DNA of 64,000 nucleotides from positions 795,217-859,216 of the forward strand of contig NZ_RBIJ01000001.1 of assembly GCF_003633725.1 (NCBI RefSeq), written 5' to 3'. Origin of the DNA: Brockia lithotrophica (GTDB lineage: Bacteria > Bacillota > Bacilli > Thermicanales > DSM-22653). The notes below the pieces were generated by a model. That model searched no databases. It saw nothing but the letters and a program-made list of their open reading frames with translations, and was not told where the DNA came from. Positions 18,119-27,783 of the stretch are shown piece by piece (positions within the stretch are counted from its first letter, which is position 1; every line of letters starts with the position of its first letter). The position numbers were made by a program, and so were the translations under genes.

Positions 18119-18153
18119 GGGGAAGCGAAGGGAAACCGGAAAAAGGGCGAACG

Positions 18154-19101
18154 TCACCGCCGTTCCCCCCGGGAGAAGAGCCGCGCGAGGAAAAACCCTT
18201 CTTCATCGGGGAAAAAAGGCGCGTTTGCCGCGCCTTCTCCCTTCGACGTCCCAGGGAAAGGCCTTCCTTCCTCGGAAAGGAGAGATTGTACCCCCGATGC
18301 GGCGCTCCGTACACTTCGGTCCTGGGCGAATCGCCCGCTGAAGACGGGCGGGCGACGGGAGGAAGAGGGAAGGCGGAGGTAGCGCTCCCGCCGTGCGTGG
18401 CGGAGTACCGCAAGCGGGGGTGCGTCGGACGAAGAAAAGCCGAGGAAGAATGGGGGAAACGAGCGCACCTCCGAAAGAAACCGATAGCGCCGCCAGAGAA
18501 AGCGGAGAAACTCCTCTTCGGTGCGGCGAAGCCCTCGGACGTTCCACCAAAGGAGAAAGGGGGCGTAGAGGGTGAGGCCGAGGGAAGGCGTGCGGATCCC
18601 GAGGAGCGCCCAGACGATCCCCGCCAAGACGAGCCCCACCCCCACGCCGTAGGCGGCGTAGACGGCACGACGGTAGGGAAGCCACGCCGCCAACGCCGCA
18701 AGGACGATCCGTCCCCCGTCCAAGGGAAACACGGGAAGGAGGTTGAACGCGAGGAGAGACGCGTGAACGTCCCGCCACCACGACGCGTAATGCCCTAAGA
18801 GAGCTTCCGTCCAGGGCCACGGCAGGGCGAGGAAGAGCGCGTGGCTCGCCGGACCCGCGAAGAGGACGCCGATCTCCGAGGCGATGCGCCCGTAGCCCTT
18901 TGCTTCGAGGGAAACCCTCCCACCGTAGGGGAGAAGCTCCAGGGAAAGAATCTGGTACCCCAAAGCGAGCGCCGCCGCGGTGTGAAAGGCTTCGTGGAAG
19001 ACGAGGGCGAGAAAGAGGAGAAGGAATTCTCGGTAGACCCCGAGGAGGTACGCTCCGCCGGCAAAGAGGAAGAACAGGGGGTGGACGGAAATCCGGGGCA
19101 C
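18154..19101 (-). CDS. spoIVFB: SpoIVFB-type site-2 metalloprotease
   Basis: This intramembrane zinc protease of about 315 residues has HEAFH (about 36-40) and the third ligand in NLLPVFPLDGGR (about 120-131), the arrangement of SpoIVFB. In Bacillus it cleaves pro-sigma-K in the outer forespore membrane under control of SpoIVFA. The GTG at 19101 follows the spoIVFA stop; an ATG at 19149 would overlap spoIVFA. The C-terminal 90 residues after the membrane part are longer than in Bacillus, low in hydrophobicity and rich in Arg/Ser (RRPPVFSGRFAQDRSV), of unknown use. Confidence 0.9.
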   Translation of the reverse strand: MPRISVHPLFFLFAGGAYLLGVYREFLLLFLALVFHEAFHTAAALALGYQILSLELLPYGGRVSLEAKGYGRIASEIGVLFAGPASHALFLALPWPWTEALLGHYASWWRDVHASLLAFNLLPVFPLDGGRIVLAALAAWLPYRRAVYAAYGVGVGLVLAGIVWALLGIRTPSLGLTLYAPFLLWWNVRGLRRTEEEFLRFLWRRYRFLSEVRSFPPFFLGFSSSDAPPLAVLRHARRERYLRLPSSSRRPPVFSGRFAQDRSVRSAASGVQSLLSEEGRPFPGTSKGEGAANAPFFPDEEGFFLARLFSRGERR

Positions 19102-19108
19102 GGAGCCG

Positions 19109-19669
19109 TCATTCCCCCCTTCCCGGCTTCTCCGCGGGCGCGAGGACATCCAGGGGGTCTACGGCGACGTCGAAGCGGCGGATTTCCAGGTAGAGCGTGC
19201 GCGCCTTTACCACCCCGAGCGGACGGTCGGGGTACGCGAAGTCCCCTTCGCGGACGTAGACTTCCCCTAAAAAGCCATACCGACTCACCGTTCCGTCTCC
19301 GTGCTTTACTTCGACGAAAAACCCCCGCTCGAGCGTCTCCGTTACCTTGCGCACCCAGCCGACGCCGATGGGGAACACGGGACTGCGATAGCCCGTCTCA
19401 AAGACGACGCCGCTTCCGTTTTCCCGAAAGGCCTGAACCACCCTCCCCTCGAGGGGCATGTGGTAGCGGGATGACGCGGATGGACGTCCGCGAAAGCCGG
19501 GAAGCAGTTCCCAAAGAAAAGGCCTTCCCTCCCCCGAGATCCGAGGAGAGGCGGAAGCGGGGAAAGCCGCCGTCCCTGCTGCGCCTGCGAAGAAAACCCG
19601 GTACACCGCCCCTACGGCGAGGGCCAGGGCGAGAAGGGAGAGGATCTTCGTACCGCCTGCGAACCGCAC
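19109..19669 (-). CDS. spoIVFA: SpoIVFA-like M23-fold regulator of SpoIVFB
   Basis: This 186-residue protein has one N-terminal transmembrane helix (LSLLALALAVGAVYRVFFAG) and a C-terminal LytM/M23-type domain (GRVVQAFRENGSGVVFETGYRSPV, VEVKHGDGTVSRYGFL, ARTLYLEIRRF). The catalytic HxH of active endopeptidases is not visible, as expected for SpoIVFA, which holds SpoIVFB inactive until cleaved. The GTG at 19669 has GGAG six bases upstream. It precedes spoIVFB as in Bacillus, with spoIVFB translation starting just after its stop. Confidence 0.85.
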   Translation of the reverse strand: MRFAGGTKILSLLALALAVGAVYRVFFAGAAGTAAFPASASPRISGEGRPFLWELLPGFRGRPSASSRYHMPLEGRVVQAFRENGSGVVFETGYRSPVFPIGVGWVRKVTETLERGFFVEVKHGDGTVSRYGFLGEVYVREGDFAYPDRPLGVVKARTLYLEIRRFDVAVDPLDVLAPAEKPGRGE

Positions 19670-19730
19670 GTCGGGCTCCGTCCCTTCCGCAAGTTTTGGT
19701 AGGACAGGTGTATGCGGAAGGGGGCGCAAC

Positions 19731-20900
19731 TTAGACGAAGGAAAGGCGCTTTCGACGGATGTAGAAGCCGAGGATGAGCCCCACGGCAAAGAAGTTCGCC
19801 ACGAGAGAACTTCCACCGTAACTGAGAAAGGGAAGGGTAATGCCCGTGATCGGCATGATCCCCACAGTCATACCGATGTTTTCGAAAACCTGAAAGACGA
19901 ACATCCCAAGAAATCCCGCCGTGGTGTAGCGCGCGAAGGGCTTTTCCATTTCCAAGCTCATCTGTACCACGCGGTAGAAGAAGAGAAAGTACACGAGGAG
20001 AAGAAAGGCAGCGCCCACGAAGCCAAACGATTCTCCGTACACGGAAAAGACGAAGTCCGTGTGCGCCTCGGGGACCCAGTGGTTGTACGTAAGGTTGATC
20101 TCCGAAAGCCACCCTTTTCCCCATACCCCGCCCGATCCGATGGCAAGGAGGGAGTTTACGAGCTGAAACTGTTCGTCCGAGGCAGGGAAGGTAGGCTCTT
20201 GCAAGAAAGCGGTAATCCGCCGCCACTGGTACTCCTTAACGATCTTGAAAAAAACCTGCGGGGCGAAGAAGTAGAGCCCCGCGATACCGCCGATCGCAAG
20301 ACCTCCGAGGAGGAAAACTTTGACGAGAAGCTTTCGCTCGAGCGCCACGAAGAGGATGGAGGTGAAAAGCACTGTGAGGACAATGGCGTCTCCGAGATCC
20401 GGCTCAATGGCGATGAGTATGAAAGGTACACCCCATAAGGCGAAGAGGGGAATAAGGTCTACAACGGACCGCGGGGGAGAGCCTTTCTCCTCGCGTTCGA
20501 CAAACCAGCGGGCAAAGACGAGGCTGGCAAAGACTTTCATGAACTCCGACGGCTGAAACGCTATGCCACCGGGTAAAGTGAAGGACATAAGTACCCTAGA
20601 CACTCCTTCCGACTTGGGGCCAGTAAAAAGGAGGAGCACGAGAAGAAAAAGGTCCACGACGTACAGGAAATAACTGACGCGGTACACAAAGGTGTCGTCG
20701 AGAAAGACCGTGGCGAAGAGGACGCCCAGGCCGAGGAGGAACCAAAGGAGCTGCTTCCACGCCTCTCCGCCCCCCGTGTGCGCCCCGAGAATGGAGGCGT
20801 AGCTCAGCGCGGCGAGGATGAGGAGGGAAAGGACGGTCGTGAGGTCGACGTGGGAAATGGTTCGCCAAAACGAGATCCCGGCGCGCTTTCGCTCGGCCAT
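19731..20900 (-). CDS. rodA: RodA-type SEDS glycan polymerase
   Basis: This 389-residue, roughly ten-helix protein has the SEDS-family stretches FQPSEFMKV, EPDLGDAIVL and the C-terminal GITLPFLSYGGSSL. It polymerises lipid II during cell elongation together with a class B PBP, here the gene at 22561. It lies between minD and spoIVFA, a position not occupied in Bacillus subtilis but compatible with one elongation/division operon. Confidence 0.95.
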   Translation of the reverse strand: MAERKRAGISFWRTISHVDLTTVLSLLILAALSYASILGAHTGGGEAWKQLLWFLLGLGVLFATVFLDDTFVYRVSYFLYVVDLFLLVLLLFTGPKSEGVSRVLMSFTLPGGIAFQPSEFMKVFASLVFARWFVEREEKGSPPRSVVDLIPLFALWGVPFILIAIEPDLGDAIVLTVLFTSILFVALERKLLVKVFLLGGLAIGGIAGLYFFAPQVFFKIVKEYQWRRITAFLQEPTFPASDEQFQLVNSLLAIGSGGVWGKGWLSEINLTYNHWVPEAHTDFVFSVYGESFGFVGAAFLLLVYFLFFYRVVQMSLEMEKPFARYTTAGFLGMFVFQVFENIGMTVGIMPITGITLPFLSYGGSSLVANFFAVGLILGFYIRRKRLSFV

Positions 20901-20981
20901 CCAAATCCCCCTTTCCGGCTGCGGAGTACGGCATTCCCCGGGAACCCATACACTACACGGCGGCGCGACCTGTTCGATTTG

Positions 20982-21779
20982 TCAGCGACGCGAAAAAAAG
21001 CGTCGAACCCGCGTAAATACGGATGGCGTCTCTTCGAGACGCATGAGCGGTACGGATTCGCCCAAAATACGTCGCGCGATATTTCGGTACGCCTGTGCGG
21101 CCGGAGAACGGCGCTCGAGGACCGTGGGAACGCCCTGGTTCGTGTCGCGGATGACCTGTTCGTCGTCGGGAACGATGCCCAAGAGGTCGACCCCAAGGAT
21201 CTGCACGATCTCCTCCACGCCCACCTGCTCCATTTTTTGGGCAAGGTGCGGGCGAATGCGGTTGATCACGAGGCGGGGGCGAAAGATCCCCTTCTTTTCC
21301 AAAAGGCCGATCACCCGGTCGGCATCCCGGATCGCCGAAACCTCCGGCGTCGTGACGACGATGGCCTCCTGCGCGCCGGCAACGGCGGTGTGGAACCCAT
21401 GTTCGATGCCCGCAGGAGAATCGATGAGGACGAAATCGAACGAGGCCCCCGCTTCCGTGACGATGCGGGCCATCGCCTCGGGGGATACGGCCGTCTTGTC
21501 CTTGGTCTGAGAAGCCGGGAGGAGGAAGAGTCGGTCTTCCATGCGCTTGTCGCGCACGTACGCCTGCTCGAGGCGAACCCGTCCCTCCGCGACGTCGACG
21601 AGGTCGTAGACGATGCGGTTTTCCAAGCCGAGGATGAGGTCGAGGTTGCGAAGGCCGATGTCCGCGTCGACGAGGAGGACGCGCCGTCCGAGCATCGCCA
21701 AGGCGGTCCCCAAATTCGCCGTCGTCGTCGACTTCCCTACGCCCCCTTTGCCCGACGTGATCACGATCGGATGCCCCAT
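20982..21779 (-). CDS. minD: Septum site-determining ATPase MinD
   Basis: This 265-residue protein has the deviant Walker A KGGVGKST near the N-terminus, DIGLRNLD (switch) and DSPAGIE. The C-terminal amphipathic helix FTRVRRFFSRR serves for membrane binding. It positions the division septum with MinC (adjacent, upstream on the transcript) and in Bacillus also marks the pole at sporulation. No minE or divIVA is present here. Confidence 0.97.
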   Translation of the reverse strand: MGHPIVITSGKGGVGKSTTTANLGTALAMLGRRVLLVDADIGLRNLDLILGLENRIVYDLVDVAEGRVRLEQAYVRDKRMEDRLFLLPASQTKDKTAVSPEAMARIVTEAGASFDFVLIDSPAGIEHGFHTAVAGAQEAIVVTTPEVSAIRDADRVIGLLEKKGIFRPRLVINRIRPHLAQKMEQVGVEEIVQILGVDLLGIVPDDEQVIRDTNQGVPTVLERRSPAAQAYRNIARRILGESVPLMRLEETPSVFTRVRRFFSRR

Positions 21780-21821
21780 GATCTCCCCTCCCCTACCTAC
21801 TCCTGCCGCGCGTAAACGCCA

Positions 21822-22496
21822 TCAAACCTCCGGCAGTAACCCTTCGAGACCGCGGAACCGGAAGCGGCGAAACTCCCGGTAGGGAAACACCTCTACCCCG
21901 CCGTCCGTTTGTACGGCAAAGCTGGGTAGGTCACGAAGTTCCTCGGGAATGTCGGCCCCGGCGAGGTGACGGTCGCCGATCACGAGAAGCGCAGCCCGGA
22001 GGGAACTCGCGACGATGAAACCCGTCGACTCGCGAACGCGAGCCTCGCCGGCGAGGCGGCCCAAGACGTACACGGCTTCGCGCCCTTCCACCTTGGCCCC
22101 CCCGTGCACGTCGCCGACGACGAGGAGGTCTCCTGCCGCCGCAACGTGTTCGCCGCTGCGCACGGGACCGAAATACACCCGGGCGCAGGGCATTCCGAAG
22201 CCCGCGGATTCTTCTTCGGGAAATACGTCCGCCCGGATTTCGCGCACGCGGAAGTATCCGCCCTCCTCGAGGATGCGGGCGAGTTCCTCTTCGCGCTCCG
22301 AAGAAAACCGCCGCCGACCCAGGTGAAGAACGACCGGCACCGGCGGCCCGGAAGAAAAACTTTCCTGCGCTTCTCGGACCTTTCGTTGCAACTCGTCCCT
22401 AAGCTCGCCAAAGCTCGACTCCTCGCTCAGGAAAAAGGTAAGCCCGGCTTCCGTTCCCTTCACGAAGACGTGCGGGCGTGACATCGGTGCGGCCAT
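21822..22496 (-). CDS. minC: Septum site-determining protein MinC
   Basis: This 224-residue protein starts at ATG 22496 (GGAGG eight bases upstream). The N-terminal domain begins PHVFVKGTEAGLTFFLSEE. The C-terminal beta-helix carries GDLLVVGDVHGGAKVEG, AVYVLGRLAGEA and ADIPEELR, the MinD-binding and dimerisation fold. It inhibits FtsZ polymerisation away from midcell. A longer frame into pbp2 exists but lacks homology. Confidence 0.93.
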   Translation of the reverse strand: MAAPMSRPHVFVKGTEAGLTFFLSEESSFGELRDELQRKVREAQESFSSGPPVPVVLHLGRRRFSSEREEELARILEEGGYFRVREIRADVFPEEESAGFGMPCARVYFGPVRSGEHVAAAGDLLVVGDVHGGAKVEGREAVYVLGRLAGEARVRESTGFIVASSLRAALLVIGDRHLAGADIPEELRDLPSFAVQTDGGVEVFPYREFRRFRFRGLEGLLPEV

Positions 22497-22560
22497 GGAT
22501 CTTGCCTCCACAGGGGTATGCATTCCACACGCCGGCCGGAAATTCCTCTCGAAGACACGT

Positions 22561-24525
22561 CTAACGGGCCGGGCTCGCCTCGAGGGAATCCGCACGCCGA
22601 AGTTCGAAGTAGGTTTCCACAATCTTTCGAGCGATGCCGCCCGCGTCGGCGGAACCGGATTTCCCCCCGGGGAAAACGACGGCAAAGGCGATCTCGGGAT
22701 TTTCGTAAGGGGCAAACCCGACCATGAGGCCGTCCATAATGGAGGTGTTTCCGATTTTGTAGATCTCCGCCGTTCCCGTCTTGGCCGCTACGGATACCCC
22801 AAGTCCGGCGAACGTCCAGTACGCCGTGCCCCCAGGTTCGCTGGCGACCTTCCACATCCCCCGACGCACGTACTCGAGTTCCTCCTGCGTAAAGGGAACA
22901 TGCCAGAGGACGCGGGGAGGGATCGTCTCCACCACGGCGCCGGGAGATTCCGGGGTCCCGTCGGAAACGCGGATTTCCCGCGCGACGTGCGGCCAGAGGA
23001 CGTCTCCGCCGTTGGCGATCGCCGCCACGTACACCGCGAGCTGAAGCGGCGTGTATTGATCTCCCTGCCCGAACATCATCTGCGCCAGGGATCCGGCCCG
23101 CTGTTCGGGCGGGATGTCCTTGAGGGTGACGTCGGTTTCGCCTGGGAGGTCTACGCCCAGCCGGACACCGAGCCCCAGAGAAGCTGCGTAGCGGCGGACG
23201 AGGGCGATCTGGGCGTCGAGGTCTCCGCGGCGCATGAGGCGCTTTCCGACTTCGATCATGTAGCCGTTGATGGAGTACTTGAGGGCGTCTTGGCCGTCCA
23301 CGTACGTGCGGGGCGCTCCCGACCAGTCGTGAAACGGTTGCGTGCCCACGTAATACGTCCCGGAGGCGAAAAACCTTTCGTTAGGGGCAAAGAGCTTTTC
23401 GTGTAGGGCCGTGAGCACGGTCACCATCTTAAACGTGGACCCTGGAAGGTACGTCCCGCTTACGGCGCGGTTGAGTTCGTTTTCCAGGTTTTCCAAGTAA
23501 TTGGGATCGTACGTCCGGTAGTTGGCAAGGGCGAGGATTTCCCCCGTGCGCACGTCCAAAACTACCGCAGAGGCATCCTTCATCCGCTCCCGCGCCTTGG
23601 CCGGATACGACGGGTCCTTGGAAAGCTCGTCCACCCTCGCCCGGAGGAAGTCCTCTAGAGCCTTTTGTAGACGAGCATCGAGGGAGAGGACGAGGTTGTA
23701 CCCACTGCGCGGGGGTCGGCGTTCTTCCTGCACGACGCCTTCGTACTTTCGGTTGATCTGTACCTGGACGAGCCCCTTTTGCCCGCGAAGGACGTCGTCG
23801 TACGTCTTCTCCACCCCGTTGCGCCCCACGCGTTCTGTCGGGGCGTACCCCTTTTGGAAGTAATGGGTGGCTTCCTCCGCAGGGATCCACCCCGTGTAGC
23901 CGAGGACGTGAGCGGCAAGCGAGCCGTTGGGGTACTCGCGTTTTGCCCCGGGAGCGACCTTTACCCCGGGGTAGTCGGGGGCGTTTTCCTCGACGGCAAA
24001 GGTCACGCGTTCGGATACGTCGTCGGCGATGACTCGGGGGGTGTACGGGGGGAGCCCCTCGGGCACGCTCACGACCTTCCAGTCGGCCTCCGAAAAAGGC
24101 GCCCCCTCGTCGAGGGCGCGACGGAGTTCTTCCTCGCGTCCGGGGTCCACGGCGCGGTAGGAGAGACCGACGTCCATCCGCCGCAGGATCTCCACGCGGT
24201 GGAGCTTGGGATCTTCGGGACGCAGGAGGGCTTCCAGGCGGGCGGCAAGGGCCAAGAGTTGCTCACGCGTTAACCCTAGGTCTACGAAGGTGAGGGTGTA
24301 GACGGCGCGGTTTTTCGCGAGCACGGCGCCGTTCCGGTCGTAAATCCACCCGCGGGCCGCCGGAATTTCGAGATTTTGGACGACGAGGGTTTCCGCGAGG
24401 CGGGCATAGTCTTCGCCATGCACGAGCTGGAGCTGCGTAAGCCGGAGGAGAAGAAGGGAAAAGAGGACGAAAACGCCGAGAAACAGGACGTTGATCCGAC
24501 GCGCAAAGCGCTTAGGCTCCTCCAC
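22561..24525 (-). CDS. mrdA: Class B penicillin-binding protein 2 (elongation transpeptidase)
   Basis: This 654-residue protein has a single N-terminal membrane helix (INVLFLGVFVLFSLLLL), a PBP dimerisation domain (AARGWIYDRNGAVLA) and a transpeptidase domain. The domain has Ser363 in STFK, the SxN motif in YSINGY and KTGTAE at about 582. It cross-links peptidoglycan during elongation with RodA and the MreBCD complex. The GTG at 24525 overlaps the end of mreD by 14 bases, indicating translational coupling. The catalytic motifs are complete. Confidence 0.95.
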   Translation of the reverse strand: MEEPKRFARRINVLFLGVFVLFSLLLLRLTQLQLVHGEDYARLAETLVVQNLEIPAARGWIYDRNGAVLAKNRAVYTLTFVDLGLTREQLLALAARLEALLRPEDPKLHRVEILRRMDVGLSYRAVDPGREEELRRALDEGAPFSEADWKVVSVPEGLPPYTPRVIADDVSERVTFAVEENAPDYPGVKVAPGAKREYPNGSLAAHVLGYTGWIPAEEATHYFQKGYAPTERVGRNGVEKTYDDVLRGQKGLVQVQINRKYEGVVQEERRPPRSGYNLVLSLDARLQKALEDFLRARVDELSKDPSYPAKARERMKDASAVVLDVRTGEILALANYRTYDPNYLENLENELNRAVSGTYLPGSTFKMVTVLTALHEKLFAPNERFFASGTYYVGTQPFHDWSGAPRTYVDGQDALKYSINGYMIEVGKRLMRRGDLDAQIALVRRYAASLGLGVRLGVDLPGETDVTLKDIPPEQRAGSLAQMMFGQGDQYTPLQLAVYVAAIANGGDVLWPHVAREIRVSDGTPESPGAVVETIPPRVLWHVPFTQEELEYVRRGMWKVASEPGGTAYWTFAGLGVSVAAKTGTAEIYKIGNTSIMDGLMVGFAPYENPEIAFAVVFPGGKSGSADAGGIARKIVETYFELRRADSLEASPAR

Positions 24526-25072
24526 GGCCTTCCTGCCCCCCTTCCCCCGTACGGCGAAAATCCTCTAAGGTCTCGTGGAAGCGAGCGTAGAGGAGTACGG
24601 CGAAAAAGGCTTCCCAAAACGCCCTTGGCAGAAGCACACCCCAAAAGAGAGAGGACAGAGGTACTCCCAGTTCGCTAAAGAGGGAAGAAACAGAAGAAAA
24701 AAAAGCGCCTCGGATGAGAGAAAAGAGAAAGACGACGCCGCCCGCGGTGAAGGGGGAAGGTTGTACGACGTGCGACAAAGTCCCCGCGAGAAGGCCAGCA
24801 AACAGGCCGGTCGCAATTCCCGGACCTACCGCCCGACCGAACGCGGCGTCGTCGAGAATCCCGTACAGGGCTCCATAAAAGGCGCCGGCGCGTTCGCCCC
24901 CTACAAAGGCGACGACGACGGCCCACGTCCAGGCGAGGGAAGGGTACGTGGGCGGAGCGAGTCCCACGAGGGAAAAGACGTCGGGAAGGAAAGAGGTGTC
25001 GAGGAGTACGAAGACCACCGACCACACCGTCGTCCAAACGAAGGCGCGCGTCGAATCCCTCTCCTCGTTCAC
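24512..25072 (-). CDS. mreD: Rod shape-determining membrane protein MreD
   Basis: This 186-residue protein has five or six helices, with LFAGLLAGTLSHVVQPSPF and FWGVLLPRAFWEAFFAVLLY in the C-terminal half. MreD is poorly conserved; the assignment rests on topology, length and its place between mreC and pbp2. The GTG start overlaps the mreC stop by four bases. Confidence 0.9.
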   Translation of the reverse strand: MNEERDSTRAFVWTTVWSVVFVLLDTSFLPDVFSLVGLAPPTYPSLAWTWAVVVAFVGGERAGAFYGALYGILDDAAFGRAVGPGIATGLFAGLLAGTLSHVVQPSPFTAGGVVFLFSLIRGAFFSSVSSLFSELGVPLSSLFWGVLLPRAFWEAFFAVLLYARFHETLEDFRRTGEGGQEGRGGA

Positions 25073-25920
25073 GGGCCCCCGCCCTCCCCCCTCAGATCCG
25101 TTCGGGCGACGACGAAGAGCATGTTTAAGTCGTACAAATCCTGTGCGGGCCTAAGCCACACGGTGAGCGTGAGCCCGTCTTCTGCCGCGCGAAACTCCTG
25201 CACCGTTCCGACGGGGATCTCCGGTGCGAGAACCCCGCCCAAGCCCGACGTCACGGCCGCCTGCCCTGCCTCGAGCTTTGCCCCGAGGGGAACCATGGAG
25301 ACGCGGTAGGCGCGGTGGTCCGCGTCGTACCCGTCGAGAACCCCGTACACCGGGGGTTCGCTCTGGATCCGCACGGACACGCGCCGCCGCGGCTCCGGAT
25401 CCGTGAGAAGGCGGACGTCGGCGGAGTGTGGGGCCAAGGATTCCACAACGCCTACGAGGCCGCGGGGGGTGCGTACGGCCATCCCCACGCCCACGCCGTC
25501 GAGGGAGCCTCGGTTGATCGTGACGATCCGGTACCATGCCTCGAAGTTTCGGCCGACGACCTCAGCCGGAATCAGGCGAACGTCGCGCGGCGACGGAAGG
25601 AGACCCAGGGCCTCTCGAAGCGCCGCATTTTCACGGCGCAACCGTTCGTTTTCCGCGGCAAGGTCGAGGCTGCGGTCGAGGGCCGCCCGCAGCGCCCGGT
25701 TTTCCTCGTACAGATGCCCCGCCTCCCGAAGGCGGTCTACGAGTTCCTCGAACTTACGCACGGGCCAGTGGACGATGCGCTGGCCGAGAGACACGGTGTC
25801 CTTCACGAAGGCGGACGGCGAGGAGAGAACGCCGCGGCCCTGCGGCGTAAGGGCAAAGGCGAGGAGCACGACGACGAGGACGAGGAGGGCCACGACGAAG
25901 AGCCGGCCGGCACGGGCCAC
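25069..25920 (-). CDS. mreC: Rod shape-determining protein MreC
   Basis: This 283-residue protein has an N-terminal helix (LFVVALLVLVVVLLAFAL), a coiled coil (about 60-105, rich in LRREN repeats) and the two beta-barrels that scaffold the elongation complex (AEVVGRNFEAWYRIVTINRGSLDGV). It links MreB, MreD, PBP2 and RodA outside the membrane. Confidence 0.96.
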   Translation of the reverse strand: MARAGRLFVVALLVLVVVLLAFALTPQGRGVLSSPSAFVKDTVSLGQRIVHWPVRKFEELVDRLREAGHLYEENRALRAALDRSLDLAAENERLRRENAALREALGLLPSPRDVRLIPAEVVGRNFEAWYRIVTINRGSLDGVGVGMAVRTPRGLVGVVESLAPHSADVRLLTDPEPRRRVSVRIQSEPPVYGVLDGYDADHRAYRVSMVPLGAKLEAGQAAVTSGLGGVLAPEIPVGTVQEFRAAEDGLTLTVWLRPAQDLYDLNMLFVVARTDLRGEGGGP

Positions 25921-25969
25921 CGAAAATCCCCCTTTTCCCTACGGCAGGGGAAACTGCCGGCGAACGGCG

Positions 25970-26992
25970 TTACCGCCTCGTTCCGTTGGCCTGGACGTAC
26001 TTTTGGTAGAGGGAAAGGTGTTCGAGCGCGCGTCCCGTGCCAATGGCGACGGCAAGCAGGGGGTTTTCCGCCACGAAGACCGGGATCCCCGTCTCCTCTG
26101 CGAGCCGGCGGTCGAGGTTTCGAAGAAGCGAACCCCCCCCGGCGAGGACGATCCCGCGGTCCATGATGTCCGCCGCGAGCTCCGGCGGGCTCTTTTCCAA
26201 GGTGGACTTTACGGCATCGACGATGGCGCGCACGACGTCGTCCAGCGCCTCCGCGATCTCGCGCGCCGTAAGGGACACGGTCTTGGGCAGTCCGGTGACG
26301 AGGTCGCGTCCCCGGACTTCCATCTCCGGCCCTTCTCCGCTTTCCGGAGAAAGGGCGCTCCCCAACTCGATTTTGAGCTCTTCCGCCGTCCGTTCCCCGA
26401 TGAGGAGGTTGTACCGCCGCTTCACGTACTGGATGATCGCTTCGTCCATCTCGTCGCCGGCGACGCGTACGGACTGACCGATGACGATCCCACCAAGGGA
26501 AATGATCGCCACCTCTGTCGTCCCGCCGCCGATGTCCACGATCATGCTGCCCGTCGGTTCCCAAACCGGGAGGTCCACGCCGATGGCGGCGGCGAAGGGT
26601 TCCTCGATCGTCATCGCCTCCCGCGCCCCCGCCTGCCGTGCGGCGTCCTCCACGGCGCGACGCTCTACGGGCGTTACCCCTAGGGGAATGGAGATCATGA
26701 TGTTCGGGCGACGGGAAAAGAGCCCCTTCTTTTGCGCTTTTTGGATGAACGTGCGGACCATGACCTCCGTGGTGTCGAAGTCGGCGATCACCCCGTCCTT
26801 AAGGGGACGCTTCACGACGATCGAGGCGGGCGTTCGCCCGACCATTCGCTTCGCGTCTTCGCCGACCGCCTCAACGGCGCCGGTCTTCGTGTTTACGGCG
26901 ACGACGGAGGGCTCCTTGAGGACGATTCCCTTCCCCTTCACGTAGACGAGCGTGTTCGCCGTACCGAGGTCGATGCCCATGTCGCGCGTCAT
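25970..26992 (-). CDS. mreB: Actin-like cell-shape protein MreB
   Basis: This 340-residue protein starts at ATG 26992 (GAGGTG upstream) with [20 protein letters not shown]. It carries the actin-fold ATP motifs [13 protein letters not shown] and [13 protein letters not shown]. It forms membrane-bound filaments that guide wall synthesis. The frame runs on upstream to 27418 but only the part from 26992 is homologous. Confidence 0.98.
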   Translation of the reverse strand: MTRDMGIDLGTANTLVYVKGKGIVLKEPSVVAVNTKTGAVEAVGEDAKRMVGRTPASIVVKRPLKDGVIADFDTTEVMVRTFIQKAQKKGLFSRRPNIMISIPLGVTPVERRAVEDAARQAGAREAMTIEEPFAAAIGVDLPVWEPTGSMIVDIGGGTTEVAIISLGGIVIGQSVRVAGDEMDEAIIQYVKRRYNLLIGERTAEELKIELGSALSPESGEGPEMEVRGRDLVTGLPKTVSLTAREIAEALDDVVRAIVDAVKSTLEKSPPELAADIMDRGIVLAGGGSLLRNLDRRLAEETGIPVFVAENPLLAVAIGTGRALEHLSLYQKYVQANGTRR

Positions 26993-27018
26993 GGAGAACA
27001 CCTCTTTGTTCGCTCCTT

Positions 27019-27693
27019 TCACCACCGGCCGCTTTCCCGAAGGCTCACGTAACCGTCGGCACCGACGACGATGTGGTCGACAACTTCGACGTCGAGAAGC
27101 TTTCCCGCCTCTACAAGGCGACGCGTGAGGAGGACGTCTTCGGCGCTCGGCGTAGGGTCCCCGCTCGGGTGGTTGTGGGCGAGGATCACCTTGCGTCCCC
27201 GCCGCCGAAGCACTTCCGTAAAGACCTCGCGCGGGGAGACGAGCGCTTCGTCCGCCGTCCCTACGGCGAGGTGCACGAGGTCGAGGACGTGGTGGCGGGT
27301 ATCCAAGACGAGGAGTACGAAGTGCTCTACCGGACGGTGCCGCAACTCCTCCAAGAGGAGGGCGGCCGCCTCTGCGGCGGAAGTGACCACGGGACGCGCC
27401 TCGCGCATCTCCCGCCACAGACGACGCCCGAGCTCGAGCGCCGCTACGAGCTGGACGGCTTTGGCGCGCTTTACGCCGGGAATGCGCACGAGTCCAGCAA
27501 CTCCCAAGTCCAAGAGCTTTCGCAAGGATCCGGCCTGGGCGAGGATCTCCTGGGCGAGTTGGAGGGCCGAGCGCCCGCGCATCCCGCTTCCGAGAAGGAT
27601 GGCGACGAGCTCCGCGGTGCTCACCCTTTCCGGCCCAACCTCGAGAAGGCGTTCGCGCGGACGTTCTTCCGGCGGGAGGTCTTTGAGGCGCAT
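27019..27693 (-). CDS. radC: RadC-family JAB/MPN-domain protein
   Basis: This 224-residue protein has an N-terminal helix-hairpin-helix-like UPF0758 region ([19 protein letters not shown]) and a C-terminal JAMM zinc motif [11 protein letters not shown]...D around residue 170. The old link to DNA repair is doubtful and the biochemical role is unknown. Its place between maf and mreB is conserved in Bacilli. Confidence 0.95.
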   Translation of the reverse strand: MRLKDLPPEERPRERLLEVGPERVSTAELVAILLGSGMRGRSALQLAQEILAQAGSLRKLLDLGVAGLVRIPGVKRAKAVQLVAALELGRRLWREMREARPVVTSAAEAAALLLEELRHRPVEHFVLLVLDTRHHVLDLVHLAVGTADEALVSPREVFTEVLRRRGRKVILAHNHPSGDPTPSAEDVLLTRRLVEAGKLLDVEVVDHIVVGADGYVSLRESGRW

Positions 27694-27783
27694 CGACCTT
27701 CTCCCTCTCCTCTCCCCTTCCCCGTCGCCGGTGTGCGTAGAGTCACGCCCATTTTCCGGTAAGCGAAGGGCCCGCTCCTTTGG

